This document shows positions 34,225-45,300 of a DNA stretch of 64,000 bases, piece after piece (the first letter of the stretch is position 1; every line of letters begins with the position of its first letter). The position numbers and the translations under genes are program-made. The notes under the pieces were generated by a model. It was not told the origin of the DNA. It searched no databases and saw only the letters and a program-made list of their open reading frames with translations. The stretch is from Actinomyces slackii (GTDB taxonomy: Bacteria; Actinomycetota; Actinomycetes; Actinomycetales; Actinomycetaceae), in the NCBI RefSeq assembly GCF_900637295.1, contig NZ_LR134363.1, forward strand, positions 2,294,001 through 2,358,000. Direction: 5' to 3'.

Positions 34225-35060
34225 TGAGCACTCAGGAGCAGGGGCGCCTGGCCGCGGAGCGCTTTCGCTGCGAACACGCACTGGGCACAGCCCCGATCGG
34301 CGATCTCATCGAGCTCATTGAGAAGACCACCGAATGCGATGTCGCCATCGTCGACGCCCCTGATGAGGAGCACGGGCTAACCATGACCGACTCTCAGCGC
34401 GGCGTCACCTTCATGGCCGTCGCCACCACGCAGCATCCCATGCGCCAGCGCAGCACCCTGGCTCACGAGCTCAGCCATCTTCTCCATCACGACCTCGCCA
34501 TCGACCTCCCCGATCCGCAAAACGGGATGCGACCTGCTCCGGAGCGCCTGGCCGACGCTTTCGCACGTCACCTCCTCGTCCCGCTCCCCGCTGTCGAACA
34601 GGCTCGACCGCGCAACGGGGTCAGTTGGGAACTCGATGATCTCTCGGATCTCGTCCGCTCCTACCTCGCCTCTCCGGCCATGGTGGCGATCCAGCTCAGC
34701 ATCGCCAGGCATATCTCCCAGGAGCGCAAGAGAGAGTGGATGGGCGTGCGCACACCCGAACTCGCGACGCGCTTCGGGTGGCGCACCTACTACGACTCTC
34801 TGTCGCAGCAGTCCCAGAAGGCACGACCTCCCAGGCGTCTCCTGGAACGCGCAATCGAGGGATACCGCCTCGGCGTTGTCAAGCCTCAAATTCTTGCCAC
34901 CCTCCAGCGAAACCCGCTCAGCACGGTACTCAGCGAGCTCAAGAGTGCCGGAATAACTCCAGTGGCAGTCGAGCCCACGTGGCAGGAGGCTGGTGACGCC
35001 CCACTTCACGAGGTTGACCTTGACGAGCTCGATGCTCTTCTCGGGGACTCCCCGGAGTAG
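34224..35060 (+). CDS. ImmA/IrrE-family metallo-endopeptidase
   Basis: Zinc peptidase of 278 residues. The active-site HELSH (His81, Glu82, His85) sits in STLAHELSHLLHHD, and a downstream Glu in RLADAFARHLLVP is consistent with the third ligand helix. The C-terminal part is helical with no other known domain. ImmA/IrrE proteins cleave XRE-type repressors (phage induction, ICE transfer, DdrO in Deinococcus), so the upstream XRE protein is the likely substrate. The pair precedes a broken PIN-like gene. This is inferred from the family. Confidence 0.88.
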   Translation: MSTQEQGRLAAERFRCEHALGTAPIGDLIELIEKTTECDVAIVDAPDEEHGLTMTDSQRGVTFMAVATTQHPMRQRSTLAHELSHLLHHDLAIDLPDPQNGMRPAPERLADAFARHLLVPLPAVEQARPRNGVSWELDDLSDLVRSYLASPAMVAIQLSIARHISQERKREWMGVRTPELATRFGWRTYYDSLSQQSQKARPPRRLLERAIEGYRLGVVKPQILATLQRNPLSTVLSELKSAGITPVAVEPTWQEAGDAPLHEVDLDELDALLGDSPE

Positions 35061-35064
35061 GTCA

Positions 35065-35315
35065 GTGTCTCCCATCATCTTCGACGCTGGACCTGGTCTC
35101 AACTTCTTTACTCCAGACCGGAAGTAGGCAGCATCGAACTACTGCGAACGACAACCGTGCTTGAGCGCGCTGTGCGTGCAGGTGTGCTTTCGAAGGCAGC
35201 CCTTAGAGCACTGTACAAACGGATGCGCGGACTGGACGACGGGCTCATTCCGATCGAGCAGACCGGCCTGCTCAGTCCTGGACTGTGGAAGCAGGCGACT
35301 CACCGTCAGCCGTAG
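35065..35315 (+). pseudogene. decayed PIN-domain-like gene (internal deletion)
   Basis: GTG 35065, 5 bp after the peptidase stop, begins VSPIIFDAGPGLNFFTPDRK and then hits a stop. In another frame the DNA continues VGSIELLRTTTVLERAV, then LSKAALRALYKRMRGLDDGL, ending ...THRQP at 35315. The N-terminal IIFDAGPGLNF and this C-terminal block match the ends of intact PIN-like proteins of about 160-200 residues that I recall following XRE-ImmA pairs; roughly 100 or more central residues, including the acidic catalytic residues, are missing. The frame also differs between the two parts. A remnant toxin/effector that has been deleted is the best reading. Confidence 0.65.
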
Positions 35316-35386
35316 CCCGGAGGGTTAAGCGGTTATCCCCACGACCACTAATAAGGTAACGGGGGCCGCGGATCGCTCACCGGCGC

Positions 35387-36871
35387 TCAGGCCTTGGTGG
35401 CGGCCACGGCCCGGTCGAACTCCTCGGAGACGGCCTGCTCGGGGGCGCCGAGCCGGGAGACGCCCCAGGCCACGGCCAGGTTCCCCAAGAAGCCGGGCAG
35501 GATCTCGTAGAGGTCGAAGATCCCCCCGGGACCGCCCTCCAGGTTTCCCCACAGCCCCACCAGGACCGCGCCGGTGATCATCCCGGCCAGAGCCCCGGCC
35601 GCCGTCAGCCGCCTCCAGTAGAGGCACAGCAGGATGGTGGGGCCGAAGGACGCGCCGAAGCCCGCCCAGGCGAAGGCCACCAGGGCCAAAATCGTGTCAC
35701 TGGGGGTCCAGGCCATGATCGCCGCCACCAGGGCCACCAGGAAGACCGCAGTGCGCGAGGCGATAACCAGGTGAGAGCTCGAGAGCTCGCTCTTGCGGAT
35801 CGTGCGGTAGAGGTCCTCGATCAGTGCTGAGCTGGTCACCAGCAGCTGGGAGGAGACGGTGGACATGATGGCCGCGAGGATCGCCGCCAGCATGAAGCCG
35901 GCGATGAGGGGGTGGAAGAGGAGCTGGCCCAGACTGATGAAGACCGCCTCAGGATTGGCCAGCCTCTCCGGGTCACGGGCGTAGACGGCCACGCCCACCA
36001 CGGCGGTCCCGATCGCGCCCACAACCGCGAAGATCATCCAGCTGATGCCGATGATCCCGCCCTGAAGGGCCTCCCTCGGCGTACGGATCGCCATGAAGCG
36101 CACGATGATATGCGGCTGACCGAAGTACCCCAGCCCCCAGGCCACAGCCGAGATAACACCGATCACCGAGACCGAGGGCCCAACCAGGGCCCAGTAGTCG
36201 GAATCGACCCGGCTCACCGCCTCGACCACGGCCCCCGGGCCGCCCACATGAATGACCCCGACCACCGGAACGGCGATGAGCGCCCCGACCATCATCAGTC
36301 CCTGGACCAGGTCCGTCCAGGACACCGCCAGGAATCCCCCCACCAGGGTGTAGAGCACGGTGATGCCCGCGACCAGCGTCATGCCCAGCCGGTAGTCCAT
36401 GCCGAAGGAGGACTCGAAGAAGGTCCCACCGGCCACCATCCCCGAGGACACGTAGAAGGTGAAGAAGACCAGGATGATCACCCCGGAGGCCCAGCGCAGG
36501 TAGTTGCTCGAGTCATGGAGCCTATTGCCCAGGAAGCTGGGAATGGTGATGGAGTTGCCGGCCACCTCGGTGTAGGTGCGCAGCCGGGGGGCCACGATGA
36601 TCCAGTTGACCAGGGCCCCCACCGTCAGGCCGATCGCGATCCAGGCCTCCACCAGGCCCGCGCTGTACAGCGCCCCGGGCAGGCCCATGAGCAGCCAGCC
36701 GGACATATCCGATGCCCCTGCGGATAGGGCGGCGACGAAGGGGTTGAGATCCCGTCCGGCCAGCATGTAGTCGTCGAGATCGTTGGTGCGCACATAGGCC
36801 CACAGTCCGATCATGATCATCGCCACGAAGTAGACGATCATGGCAATGGCTTCAAAGGTTGTGTCCGTCAT
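35387..36871 (-). CDS. putP: sodium/proline symporter
   Basis: Solute:sodium symporter of 494 residues with 12-13 membrane segments. Characteristic PutP stretches include LDDYMLAGRDLNPFVAALSA, AGASDMSGWLLMGLPGALY and VGGFLAVSWTDLVQGLMM, all typical of the proline family. The C-terminus is Ala/Glu-rich. AGGAG lies five bases before ATG 36871. It likely imports proline for osmotic adjustment or as a nutrient. No proline-catabolic gene is adjacent. Confidence 0.93.
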   Translation of the reverse strand: MTDTTFEAIAMIVYFVAMIMIGLWAYVRTNDLDDYMLAGRDLNPFVAALSAGASDMSGWLLMGLPGALYSAGLVEAWIAIGLTVGALVNWIIVAPRLRTYTEVAGNSITIPSFLGNRLHDSSNYLRWASGVIILVFFTFYVSSGMVAGGTFFESSFGMDYRLGMTLVAGITVLYTLVGGFLAVSWTDLVQGLMMVGALIAVPVVGVIHVGGPGAVVEAVSRVDSDYWALVGPSVSVIGVISAVAWGLGYFGQPHIIVRFMAIRTPREALQGGIIGISWMIFAVVGAIGTAVVGVAVYARDPERLANPEAVFISLGQLLFHPLIAGFMLAAILAAIMSTVSSQLLVTSSALIEDLYRTIRKSELSSSHLVIASRTAVFLVALVAAIMAWTPSDTILALVAFAWAGFGASFGPTILLCLYWRRLTAAGALAGMITGAVLVGLWGNLEGGPGGIFDLYEILPGFLGNLAVAWGVSRLGAPEQAVSEEFDRAVAATKA

Positions 36872-37108
36872 CGGAACTCCTGACTCTTGTGGGGCCGGGA
36901 CGCCGAGCCTGCAGGCGCAGTGGCTCGCGAAGGCCGTTGCGCTCAGCCTAATGGGCTGCGCCGTGAGCAGCCGTCATCGGCTCTGTGTGTGGGACGCCGA
37001 GGTACCCCACCGGTGACCCTGCCGGTGCTGATGGAGCCCCGGAGGGCCTATGGCCGCTGCCGCGCGCCCCGATTCGGCGACCGATCACTTGATGCGCGGG
37101 TCGGAGTG

Positions 37109-37642
37109 TCAGTGGGTGGTGCACAAAACGATGGCAACGGCCCAGTCGCCGTCGTGGCTGATGGAGACGGGCCAGTGCGCCGCCGTGACGGCGCCCTTGC
37201 CCAGGCTGGTCGAGATGGCAGCGGCAACGGTTCCGGTCAGATGCAGCGATGGACGTCCCCAGCGGTCGCCGACCAGTTCGATATCGCGCCAGTCGACCGT
37301 CTCGGGTGGCAGATGCGGGGCCACGGCCCGTCCGCTACGGGTGTTGGCGGCAGCGGACCAGGCCTTGATGAAGGCCTCCTTGGCTGCCCAGCGGCCTGCG
37401 AGGTGCTCGGCCCGTGTGGAACCGGAGACCTCGGCGCGTCGCGCGGCGTCGCGCAGCTCGCGGGCGGTGAACGCCCGCTCGCCGAAGACGGTGCCTGGGA
37501 TGGTGAGTTGATGGGCGAGGTCGGGGATGTGGACCAGATCGATCCCGACGCCGAGCACGCCGCTACCCGCAGGGAGTGCGGGCAGCGGCGGCAGTGGCGG
37601 TGCCGCGGCGGGCGGCGGTGATGAGGGGTGTGCGCCGACCAT
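37109..37642 (-). CDS. acpS: holo-[acyl-carrier-protein] synthase
   Basis: Phosphopantetheinyl transferase of up to 177 residues. The metal-binding Asp is in LGVGIDLVHIPDL, and the second motif is RWAAKEAFIKAW. ATG 37642 has TAGCAT six bases upstream and no Shine-Dalgarno, so translation probably starts there despite a Pro/Ala-rich 30-residue extension before the domain; a shorter start (GTG in the GVLGVGID region) is possible. It lies 1.7 kb beyond the fatty acid synthase gene and would activate its carrier domain. The link is functional, since an MFS gene intervenes. Confidence 0.9.
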   Translation of the reverse strand: MVGAHPSSPPPAAAPPLPPLPALPAGSGVLGVGIDLVHIPDLAHQLTIPGTVFGERAFTARELRDAARRAEVSGSTRAEHLAGRWAAKEAFIKAWSAAANTRSGRAVAPHLPPETVDWRDIELVGDRWGRPSLHLTGTVAAAISTSLGKGAVTAAHWPVSISHDGDWAVAIVLCTTH

Positions 37643-37681
37643 GCCCCGATGCTACTGGGGCCTCGGAGCCATCCGAGTGGG

Positions 37682-39136
37682 TTACGCCCTCGCGCCCCGG
37701 TGGAAGATCTTGCCGCTCATGACATCCTCCTCCAACTGCTCCAGGGTGCGCCCCTTGGTCTCGGGGACGAAGGTCAGGACGAACAGGAAGGCGATCGCGT
37801 TGAGCACGGCGAAGGTGAAGAAGGACCCGGACATGCCGATGGTGGCGATGAGCGTGGGGAAGAACAGGCCGAGCGCCGAGTTGGTCATCCACAGGATGAA
37901 TACCGACACCCCCATGCCGAAGGCGCGCATCTTCAGGGGAAAGATCTCCGAGAGCGTCACCCACGTGGCCACATTGAGGCACAGCTGCATCGAGCCGACG
38001 AAGAACACGATGAGGAAGAGCAAGACGTAGGGCTTGGCCCCGCCCTCGGGCATCAGCTCGGCGGTGGTGCCGATGAGCACATGCGAGAAGGCCACCAGGC
38101 CGTAGCCCCACAGGAAGGTCTTGCGCCGGGAGAAGCGGTCCATCATCTGCAGGGCGATGATGGCCGTGATGACCGAGATGGCAGCGGGGGCAATGTTGGC
38201 GATGAGAGCGCCGCCCCGGCCGAACCCGGCCTCCTCCAGCACTCTCTCCCCGTAGTAGAGAATCGAGTTGATGCCGGTGGTCTGCTGGAAGAAGCCGATG
38301 CCGCAGCCGATGAGCACGATCTTCACCAGGTTGTTGTCGGCAATGACCTCGCGGATGGACAAGTCTTCCCGCGCCGCCTCCTCATGGCGGGCGGCGTTGA
38401 TCTCATCGAGCTCGGGCTTGGCCCGTCCCTCCGGGCGGAGGTTGTCCAGGACTGCCAGAGCCTCGTCCTGGCGCTCCTTGTCCGCCAGCCAGCGGGGGGA
38501 CTCGGGCAGGCGGGAGACGCCGAGCAGGAGCGCGATGGCGGGCAGCGCCGCGAGGGTGAACATGACGCGCCACACCCAGGGGTACTGCTCCCCCCAGAGG
38601 TTGCCGATGATGGCGTTCATGATGATCGCCAGGAGCTGGCCGGTCACGATCATCATCTCGTTGCGGCCGGCCAGGGAGCCGCGGATCTCGTAGGGGGCGA
38701 GCTCGGCCAGGTAGACCGGCACGACCACGGAGGCCGATCCGACCGCCAGGCCCAGGATGATGCGTCCGGTAACGATCATCGCCAGGTTGAGGGAGGCCAC
38801 CACCATGACCACGCCGAGGATGAACATCGAGGCCATCACCGTGATGGTCTTCTTACGCCCGATCGCATCGGAGACGCCTCCGCCGACCAGCGCTCCAACG
38901 GCGCTGGCGAAGAGCAGCGAGCTGACCGCCACGCCCAACCCGAAGTCGTCGAGATTGAGCTGGTCGGGCTGGGCCATGAATCCGCCCGCCCCGTTGATCA
39001 CGCTGGTGTCGTAGCCGAAGAGCAGACCGCCGAGCGTGGCGATGAGGGTGACGAAGCCGAGTCGCCTGCGGTAGCGGCCGGGCGTCAACGGCGGGAGGCC
39101 AGAGTTATGCGCCGTGGCTGTAGGGTCGTGTGTCAC
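37682..39136 (-). CDS. sugar-porter MFS transporter
   Basis: Major facilitator permease of 484 residues with 12 membrane segments and the sugar-porter signatures: GGLLFGYDTSVINGA, GRKKTITVMA, RIILGLAVGSASVVVPVYLA and PESPRWL, plus PETKGRTLEQLEE at the C-terminus. It is closest to xylose/arabinose/myo-inositol or galactose proton symporters. The GTG start at 39136 is supported by AAAGGAG five bases upstream. The AT-rich region upstream (39185-39235) is the likely promoter. The actual sugar is unknown. Confidence 0.9.
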   Translation of the reverse strand: MTHDPTATAHNSGLPPLTPGRYRRRLGFVTLIATLGGLLFGYDTSVINGAGGFMAQPDQLNLDDFGLGVAVSSLLFASAVGALVGGGVSDAIGRKKTITVMASMFILGVVMVVASLNLAMIVTGRIILGLAVGSASVVVPVYLAELAPYEIRGSLAGRNEMMIVTGQLLAIIMNAIIGNLWGEQYPWVWRVMFTLAALPAIALLLGVSRLPESPRWLADKERQDEALAVLDNLRPEGRAKPELDEINAARHEEAAREDLSIREVIADNNLVKIVLIGCGIGFFQQTTGINSILYYGERVLEEAGFGRGGALIANIAPAAISVITAIIALQMMDRFSRRKTFLWGYGLVAFSHVLIGTTAELMPEGGAKPYVLLFLIVFFVGSMQLCLNVATWVTLSEIFPLKMRAFGMGVSVFILWMTNSALGLFFPTLIATIGMSGSFFTFAVLNAIAFLFVLTFVPETKGRTLEQLEEDVMSGKIFHRGARA

Positions 39137-39188
39137 GTCGACTCCTTTGTCAGGACTTGAAGGTGACACCGACCCTAACGCTGATTCC

Positions 39189-39218
39189 TCAATATGTTCT
39201 GACAAATATATCAATATG
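39189..39218 (-). promoter_or_regulatory. AT-rich MFS promoter with direct repeat
   Basis: TCAATATG is repeated directly at 39189-39196 and 39211-39218 (22 bp apart) inside a roughly 50-bp AT-rich island upstream of the MFS gene. The composition contrast and spacing suggest a promoter/operator region. Confidence 0.35.
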
Positions 39219-39289
39219 ACATAGATCACTCCTCTCGGAGTAGGTGCGGCGCTCCGGTGCCAGTAGCCCCCAGCCAGCCCACTCGGCGC

Positions 39290-39337
39290 TGATGCGCTGA
39301 GTGGCGGCCCCCTCAAGGACCGCCACTCAGCGCATCA
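39290..39337. terminator. hairpin terminator after fas
   Basis: Perfect 18-bp stem pairing 39290-39307 with 39320-39337 around a 12-base loop, 9 bp beyond the fas stop codon. It separates the fatty acid operon from the MFS gene downstream. Confidence 0.85.
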
Positions 39338-39345
39338 GGCGACGT

Positions 39346-42300
39346 TCACTCCCCGGCGTGGTAGACGCCGTCGGCGCCCAGTCGGGCATCGGGGTCGAGG
39401 AGCATGGCGGCCTCGACCTCGTGCGGGTCGCGCTGCTTGGTCTCCTCGCCCAGCCGGCGCCCCTGGACCTGCTCGAACAGCGGGGCCCGGCCGATCATCC
39501 CGGCCCGACGGCGGCGCGTGCCGGCCGCCAGACGGGCGTTGGCCGAGGCCAGCCAGGCATCCACCGCCTCCTGGCCGCCAGCCTTGCGCAGGGCCGCCTC
39601 GAAGGCACCGGGGTGGACGATCGCGATGAGCCCGGAGACATGCCCGAAGCCCAGCGAGGTCAGCAGGCCCGCGCGCACCGGGCCGGCACCGGGCACCTGG
39701 CCCGAGACGCCGCCCCGGCCGGCCAGGCGGATGGGCGTGCGCGGCCAGACCCAGAAGGCGTCCTTGGCCAGCGGGGCGTCGACCACGTCCAGGGAGGCGT
39801 TGCCGGGCGCCACGCCGGTGGCCAGGATCTCGGCCAGGCCGGAGACCTGGAAGACCGCGGCACCGCCCTTGGCGTGACCGGTGATGGTCTTCTGGGACAC
39901 GGCCACCAGCGGGTTGCCCTCGGAGCGGCCCAGGGCCCGGGCCAGGCGCGTGTGCAGCTCGGACTCGTTGGGGTCGTTGGCATTGGTGGAGGTGTCGTGC
40001 TTGGAGACCACGGCGATGTCATCGGCCTGGACGCCCAGGGCGCGCAGGGCCCGGGCCAGGCGCGAGTCCGTCCCGCCGCGCCCGGCTCCCAGTGCCCCCA
40101 GCCCCGGTGCGGGGATGGAGGTGTGGGCGCCGTCGGCGTAGGAGGACACAAAGCCCACCACGCCTGCCACCGGCAGCCCCAGGCGGGCCGCGACACTGCC
40201 GCGGGCCAGGATCACCGTGCCGCCTCCCTCGGCCTCGACGAAGCCACCGCGGCGGCGGTCATTGGCCCGGGAGAAGTGGCGGTCGGAGATGCCCTTGGCG
40301 CGCATGGCGGCGGCCTCGGCGGTGGCGTTCATGTTGCCGAAGCCCACCACCGACTCGATCGAGATGTCGTCGATGGCGCCGGCCACCACCACATCGGCCT
40401 TGCCCAGGGCGATCTTGTCCCAGCCCTCCTCGATGGACACCGCGGCCGTGGCGCAGGCCGAGACCGGCTGGACCATGGAGCCGTAGCCGCCCACGTAGGA
40501 CTGCATGACATGCGCGGCCACCACATTAGGCAGGGCCTCCTGGAGGATGTCGCTGGGGCGCTCCTCATCGAGAAGGCGTCCCACGAACATCTTGCGCATC
40601 GACTCCATGCCGCCGAATCCGGTTCCCTGCGTGGAGGCCACGTCGGAGGGATGGACGGCCGCCAGGAGCTCGGCGGGGGTGAAGCCGGCTGACAGGAAGG
40701 CGTCCACGGCGGTGACCAGGTTCCAGGCGGCGATGGGGTCCATGCCCTGGGCCATGGAGGCCGGGATGCCCCAGCGCTCCGGGTCGAAGTCGCGCGGGAA
40801 CTGCCCGCCCACCGTGCGGCTCAGGGCCGCGCGACGGGGCACGCGGGCCAGGGAGCCGGCCAGGCGGGTCACGGTCCACTCCCCCGTGGTCGGGTCGGGC
40901 GCCACCAGTGTGCGCTCGGGGTCGGAGGCCTCGATGGTCCGGGCGGTGGCCTCGTCGGGCACGGTGAGCGTGATGTCGCGGTCCAGGTAGACGGCGACCT
41001 CCTCGTCGGCGATGGGGGCGATGACCCCGTCGTCGACGAACTCGCGGATGCCGCAGCGGGCCACGACCTCGTCGCGGTAGCGCTCCAGGATCTCGGACTC
41101 ATCGACGAACTCGCCCTCGGCGTCGTACCAGCCGGCCTTGGGGCTGTTCTGCCAGGTGAGCAGGCCCATGCCCCAGGCGAGCTCGAGCACTCCGGCTGCG
41201 GTGAGCTCGACGCTCTCCCCGCCGCTCATGCCCAGCTCGGCCTCGCGGCGCGTGCGCGCCGAGCCCCAGGTGGAGACCTCTCCGGTGGAGACCAGGACGA
41301 CCAGGTCATCCAGATCGGCGTCCACCTCGCCCCAGTTGGGGGCGGTGGGCTGGGTGGGAACAACCGGCGTGGGCAGGGCCTTGACCGTGGCGGGGGCCGG
41401 GGCATCCTCGACGGCGGGGGCTGCCTGTGCGGCCGCGGACTCGCGCAGTGCCACCAGGTCGACGTCGTCGCCCAGTCCACCGGTCAGGTCGGCGTTCACC
41501 GGGGCCTGCATGGCCTGGGAGCGGACCTCGGGGGTGCACAGGGCGATGAGCTCGGAGGCGATCTCCTCAGTGGCCCAGGTGCGCACGCCGGCGGCCTCGA
41601 CCGCGGCCACGAGCGGGTCATTGCCGCCCATGAGGCCGGTCCCCCGAACCCAGCCGATGCGCGGGTGGGCCAGGGTGACGCGCCCGGCCCAGGCGCGCTC
41701 GGAGGACCAGCGGTTGACCACGGCGTCCAGGGCCGACTTGACCTCGCCGTAGGCGCCGTCCCCGCCGAAGGTGCCGCGGTTGGGCGAGCCGGGCAGCACC
41801 ACGTGCAGGCGGTGGTCGACATGCGTGTCGGTGCCGATGGCGCTCAGTGCGGCGATGGAGCGCTCAACGCTCCACAGCAGCAGGCGGGTCTGGGACTCGG
41901 CGGCGGGCCCGGCGTCGGCCAGGGTGCCCGAGACGCGCGGTGCGGCGAAGGGGAACAGGAGGGTGGGAACCAGCGCCTCCTTGACCACGGTGGTCTTGCC
42001 CCCGGCGGTGACGATCTGATCATTGCCGATCCACTCGGCCAGGGCGTCGACATCCCGGTAGGAGGAGAGGTTGGCGGGCACCATCCACAGGCGCGCCCCG
42101 GCCACCGCATGCTCGCGGTAGAGCTCGGTGGCGAAGGCCAGGCGCTCGTGGCTCAGGCGCGAGCTGGTGGCCACCACGGTGGCGCCGCCGGCCAGGAGCT
42201 CGCCGACCACGGCCGCGGCGATCGAGCCGGGGGCGACCCCGGTGACCACGGCGACGTCGTCGGACCAGCGCACAGTGGCGCTGCCCGCGGCCGGCCGGGT

Positions 42301-45300
42301 GGTGGCGGCCTGCGCGATGGCGGACAGGACTGCGGCCCGCTGGGAGGCGTCGGCCAGCTCGGCGTCGGCCAGCTGGCGCTGCCACCAGGCGGCCTGATCG
42401 GCCACGGCCTGACCCAGACCCGTGAAGCGCTCGGGGACGAGCAGCTCCTGGCCCCGCTCCAGCTCGGTCTCCCCGGAGCCGAAGCGGGCGATGTCCTCGC
42501 GGGCGGTCGCCCAGCGGTCGTCGATGAGGACGGCGCGCTCGGGGGTGAAGGCCGGGGTCACCGAGGCGACCCAGCCGTTGCCCAGCTCGGCGTCCAGGGC
42601 CGCAAGGGCGGCGCGGGTGCGGGCATCCTCATCGCCGGCGTCCGCTGGGACGCTGGCCTTGTCAGCCAGTCCCAGGGCCTCCAGGAGGGTGCGGGCGGTC
42701 GTGGCCAGCACGCCCTCCTCGCCGGTGACACTGGCGGCGAAGGCATCCAGGGCGGCGGAGTCGACCACCGCTCCGCCCGCCCCGCCGGCGCTGGGCTTGG
42801 ACACGGCCACGCCGCGCTCGGCGGCCACGGCCTGGACGGCGGAGTCGATGAGGGCATCGACGGCCCCGGCCGAGGTCAGCGGCGCCGAGGAGCCCAGGGA
42901 GGCCAGGTCCTCGCCGCGCATGGAGGCGCCCTCACGAGTGCCCAGGAACAGGGCGGCGGTGACGTGGGAGACCCAGCCCGGGCCCAGGGCCCAGGTGCCG
43001 GTGACGCGCTCGGCGATGCGCGAGGCGCGCACGCCCGAGGGGCCCAGGATGCGGCCCAGGCCCGCCCGGATCGCCTCGGTCAGGACCGGCCCGAAGGCCT
43101 TGTAGCCCGGCGCGCCCTTGGCCACGGTGGCCGACAGCGCGGTCATGTCCGCGTCGGCCGCGCCGTCGATGGAGGCCAGCTCCAACTCGGTGCCCAGGTC
43201 CATGAGGAGCTGGTTGCGCCGCGAGGACACGCCGTTGGTCAGGGTCTCGGTGGTGTCGGTGGCCCCGATCTGCTCGGGGCGGATGCGCGAGGCGTGGGCC
43301 AGGAGCACCGTCAGGGCGTCGGTGGCCCCGAAGGCGATGTCCTCGGCGGGCCCGGCCGACGGGGCGGCGGGCGCAGCGGCGGGAGCCGCCTCCGCTGCCG
43401 GGGCGGGGGCGCTCTCAGCCGCCGTGGCGGCTGGCACTGCCGGCTCCGCGGGCGCGGCGGAGGACTCAGCGGCAGGCGCCTCGAAGTCCGGCTCGCTCAG
43501 CTCGACGGCGGGGTCGGTGTCCGTGGCCAGGACGCGGGCCTCGTCGCGGCGGGCGTTGTGCACGGTGACGTGGCGCCCCAGGTGGCGCGGCAGGGCCAGG
43601 GTGTTCTTGGCCAGGTTGGCCAGGGTCGGGGAGTTGGCCAGCCCCACCTCCACGACGTGCTCGATGCCCATGCCGCCCTCCTGGGGGGAGGACAGGAGGA
43701 TGTCCTGGGTCTCGATCCAGCGCACCGGGGAGGCGAACTGCCAGGCCAGGAGCTCGACGAGCAGCTGGCGGGCCAGCTCACTGGGCCTGCTGGCCCAGGA
43801 GTCCCAGTCGGCCAGGATCTCCTCGATGGGCTCGGAGGGGACGACCTCCAGGATGGCGCGGGCGAAGTCCTGGCTCAGGGCGAAGGGACGGGCCACCAGG
43901 TTGGGCACGTAGCTGGCGATGAGGCGCTGGTAGTCCAGGTCGGCCGGGATGAGCTCGAGCAGGCGCCCGCGGAACTCGGGCACGCCGGGGCGCAGGACCT
44001 CGGAGTGGAAGGGCACGTCGATGCCGGGCACGAACATGAAGGGGTTCTTGGCCCCACGGGCCTTGGCCTTGGCGCGCGCGTCGGCGGCCAAGGCGTCCAG
44101 GCCCTTGATGGTGCCGGCCACGGCGTACTGCACGCCGGCCAGGTTGTGGTTGACGATCTGGAGGAACTCCCCCGACTCCCTGGCGATCGAGGCCACGTAG
44201 TCCTCGACCTCCTCGGCCCCGATGCCGGCCTGGTTGGGGCGCAGCGCCCCCATGCGGTAGTTCGAGGCGCCCTCCTCATCGCGGGGAACCAGGGAGTGCA
44301 TGGTCGAGCCGCGCTGGAAGACGATGGAGATGGTGGTCTCCACCGGCATGACGCGCCCGTAGGCGCTCAGGGCGGTGTACTCCCCCAGCGAGTGGCCGGC
44401 GAAGGCGGCGCCCTCCACCAGCGCCCCGGCCTCGGCCAGGCGGGCGGTGGTGGCCAGGGCCACGGTGGCCAGGGCGACCTGCGTGAACTGGGTGAGGTTG
44501 AGCAGGCCCTCGGGGTGGCGGTAGGTCACGCCCCGGGCGGTCATCTCGGTGGGGTTGTCGCGCACGAGGTTGATGACGGAGAAGCCGAGCTCGGCGCGGG
44601 TGTGGGCGTCGGCCCGCTCCCAGACCTCGCGGGCGGCCTTGGAGGTGGCCATCTCGTCCAGGCCCATGCCGGGGGCCTGAATGCCCTGGCCGGGGTAGAC
44701 GTAGGCGGTGGGCTCGGGGATGGTCACGGCGGTGCCGCGCGAGACGACCTCTCCGCCGATGCGGCACACGGCCTCCAGGACGTAGCCTCCGCCGACCACC
44801 AGTCCGGTGCGCTCGACGGTGACCTCGACCTCGTCGCCGAGCTCGACCGGGCCGGTCATGACGTAGGTCCAGCCGGCCAGCACATGGCGCGAGCCGTCGG
44901 CGGCGGTGGAGGCGGCCACCTGCTGGGCGGTGGCCGACAGCCACATGCCGTGCACCAGCGGGGCCTCCATCCCGGCCACGCGGGCGGCGTGGTAGGAGGT
45001 GTGGATGGGGTTGAAGTCGCCGGTGACCCGGGCGAAGGCCGTCATATCCGCCGGGGCGGTGACGGTGGTGCGCCGCAGGATGCGGCGGGCGGCCGGGGCG
45101 GTGGGGCGCCCGGTCCCGCCGGCCAGCTCGGGGGCCGAGGGCACGGCGCTGCCCGAGGCGCGCCCGCGGATGGCGAAGCGCTCGCGCATGAGGGCCACCA
45201 GGGTGCCGTCCGAGGCGTCGGTCAGCTCCAGGCGCACGTCGACGACGCGGCCCGCGCTGGACTCCTCCAGGGCGGCCACCCAGCCGGTGACGGTGATGGT

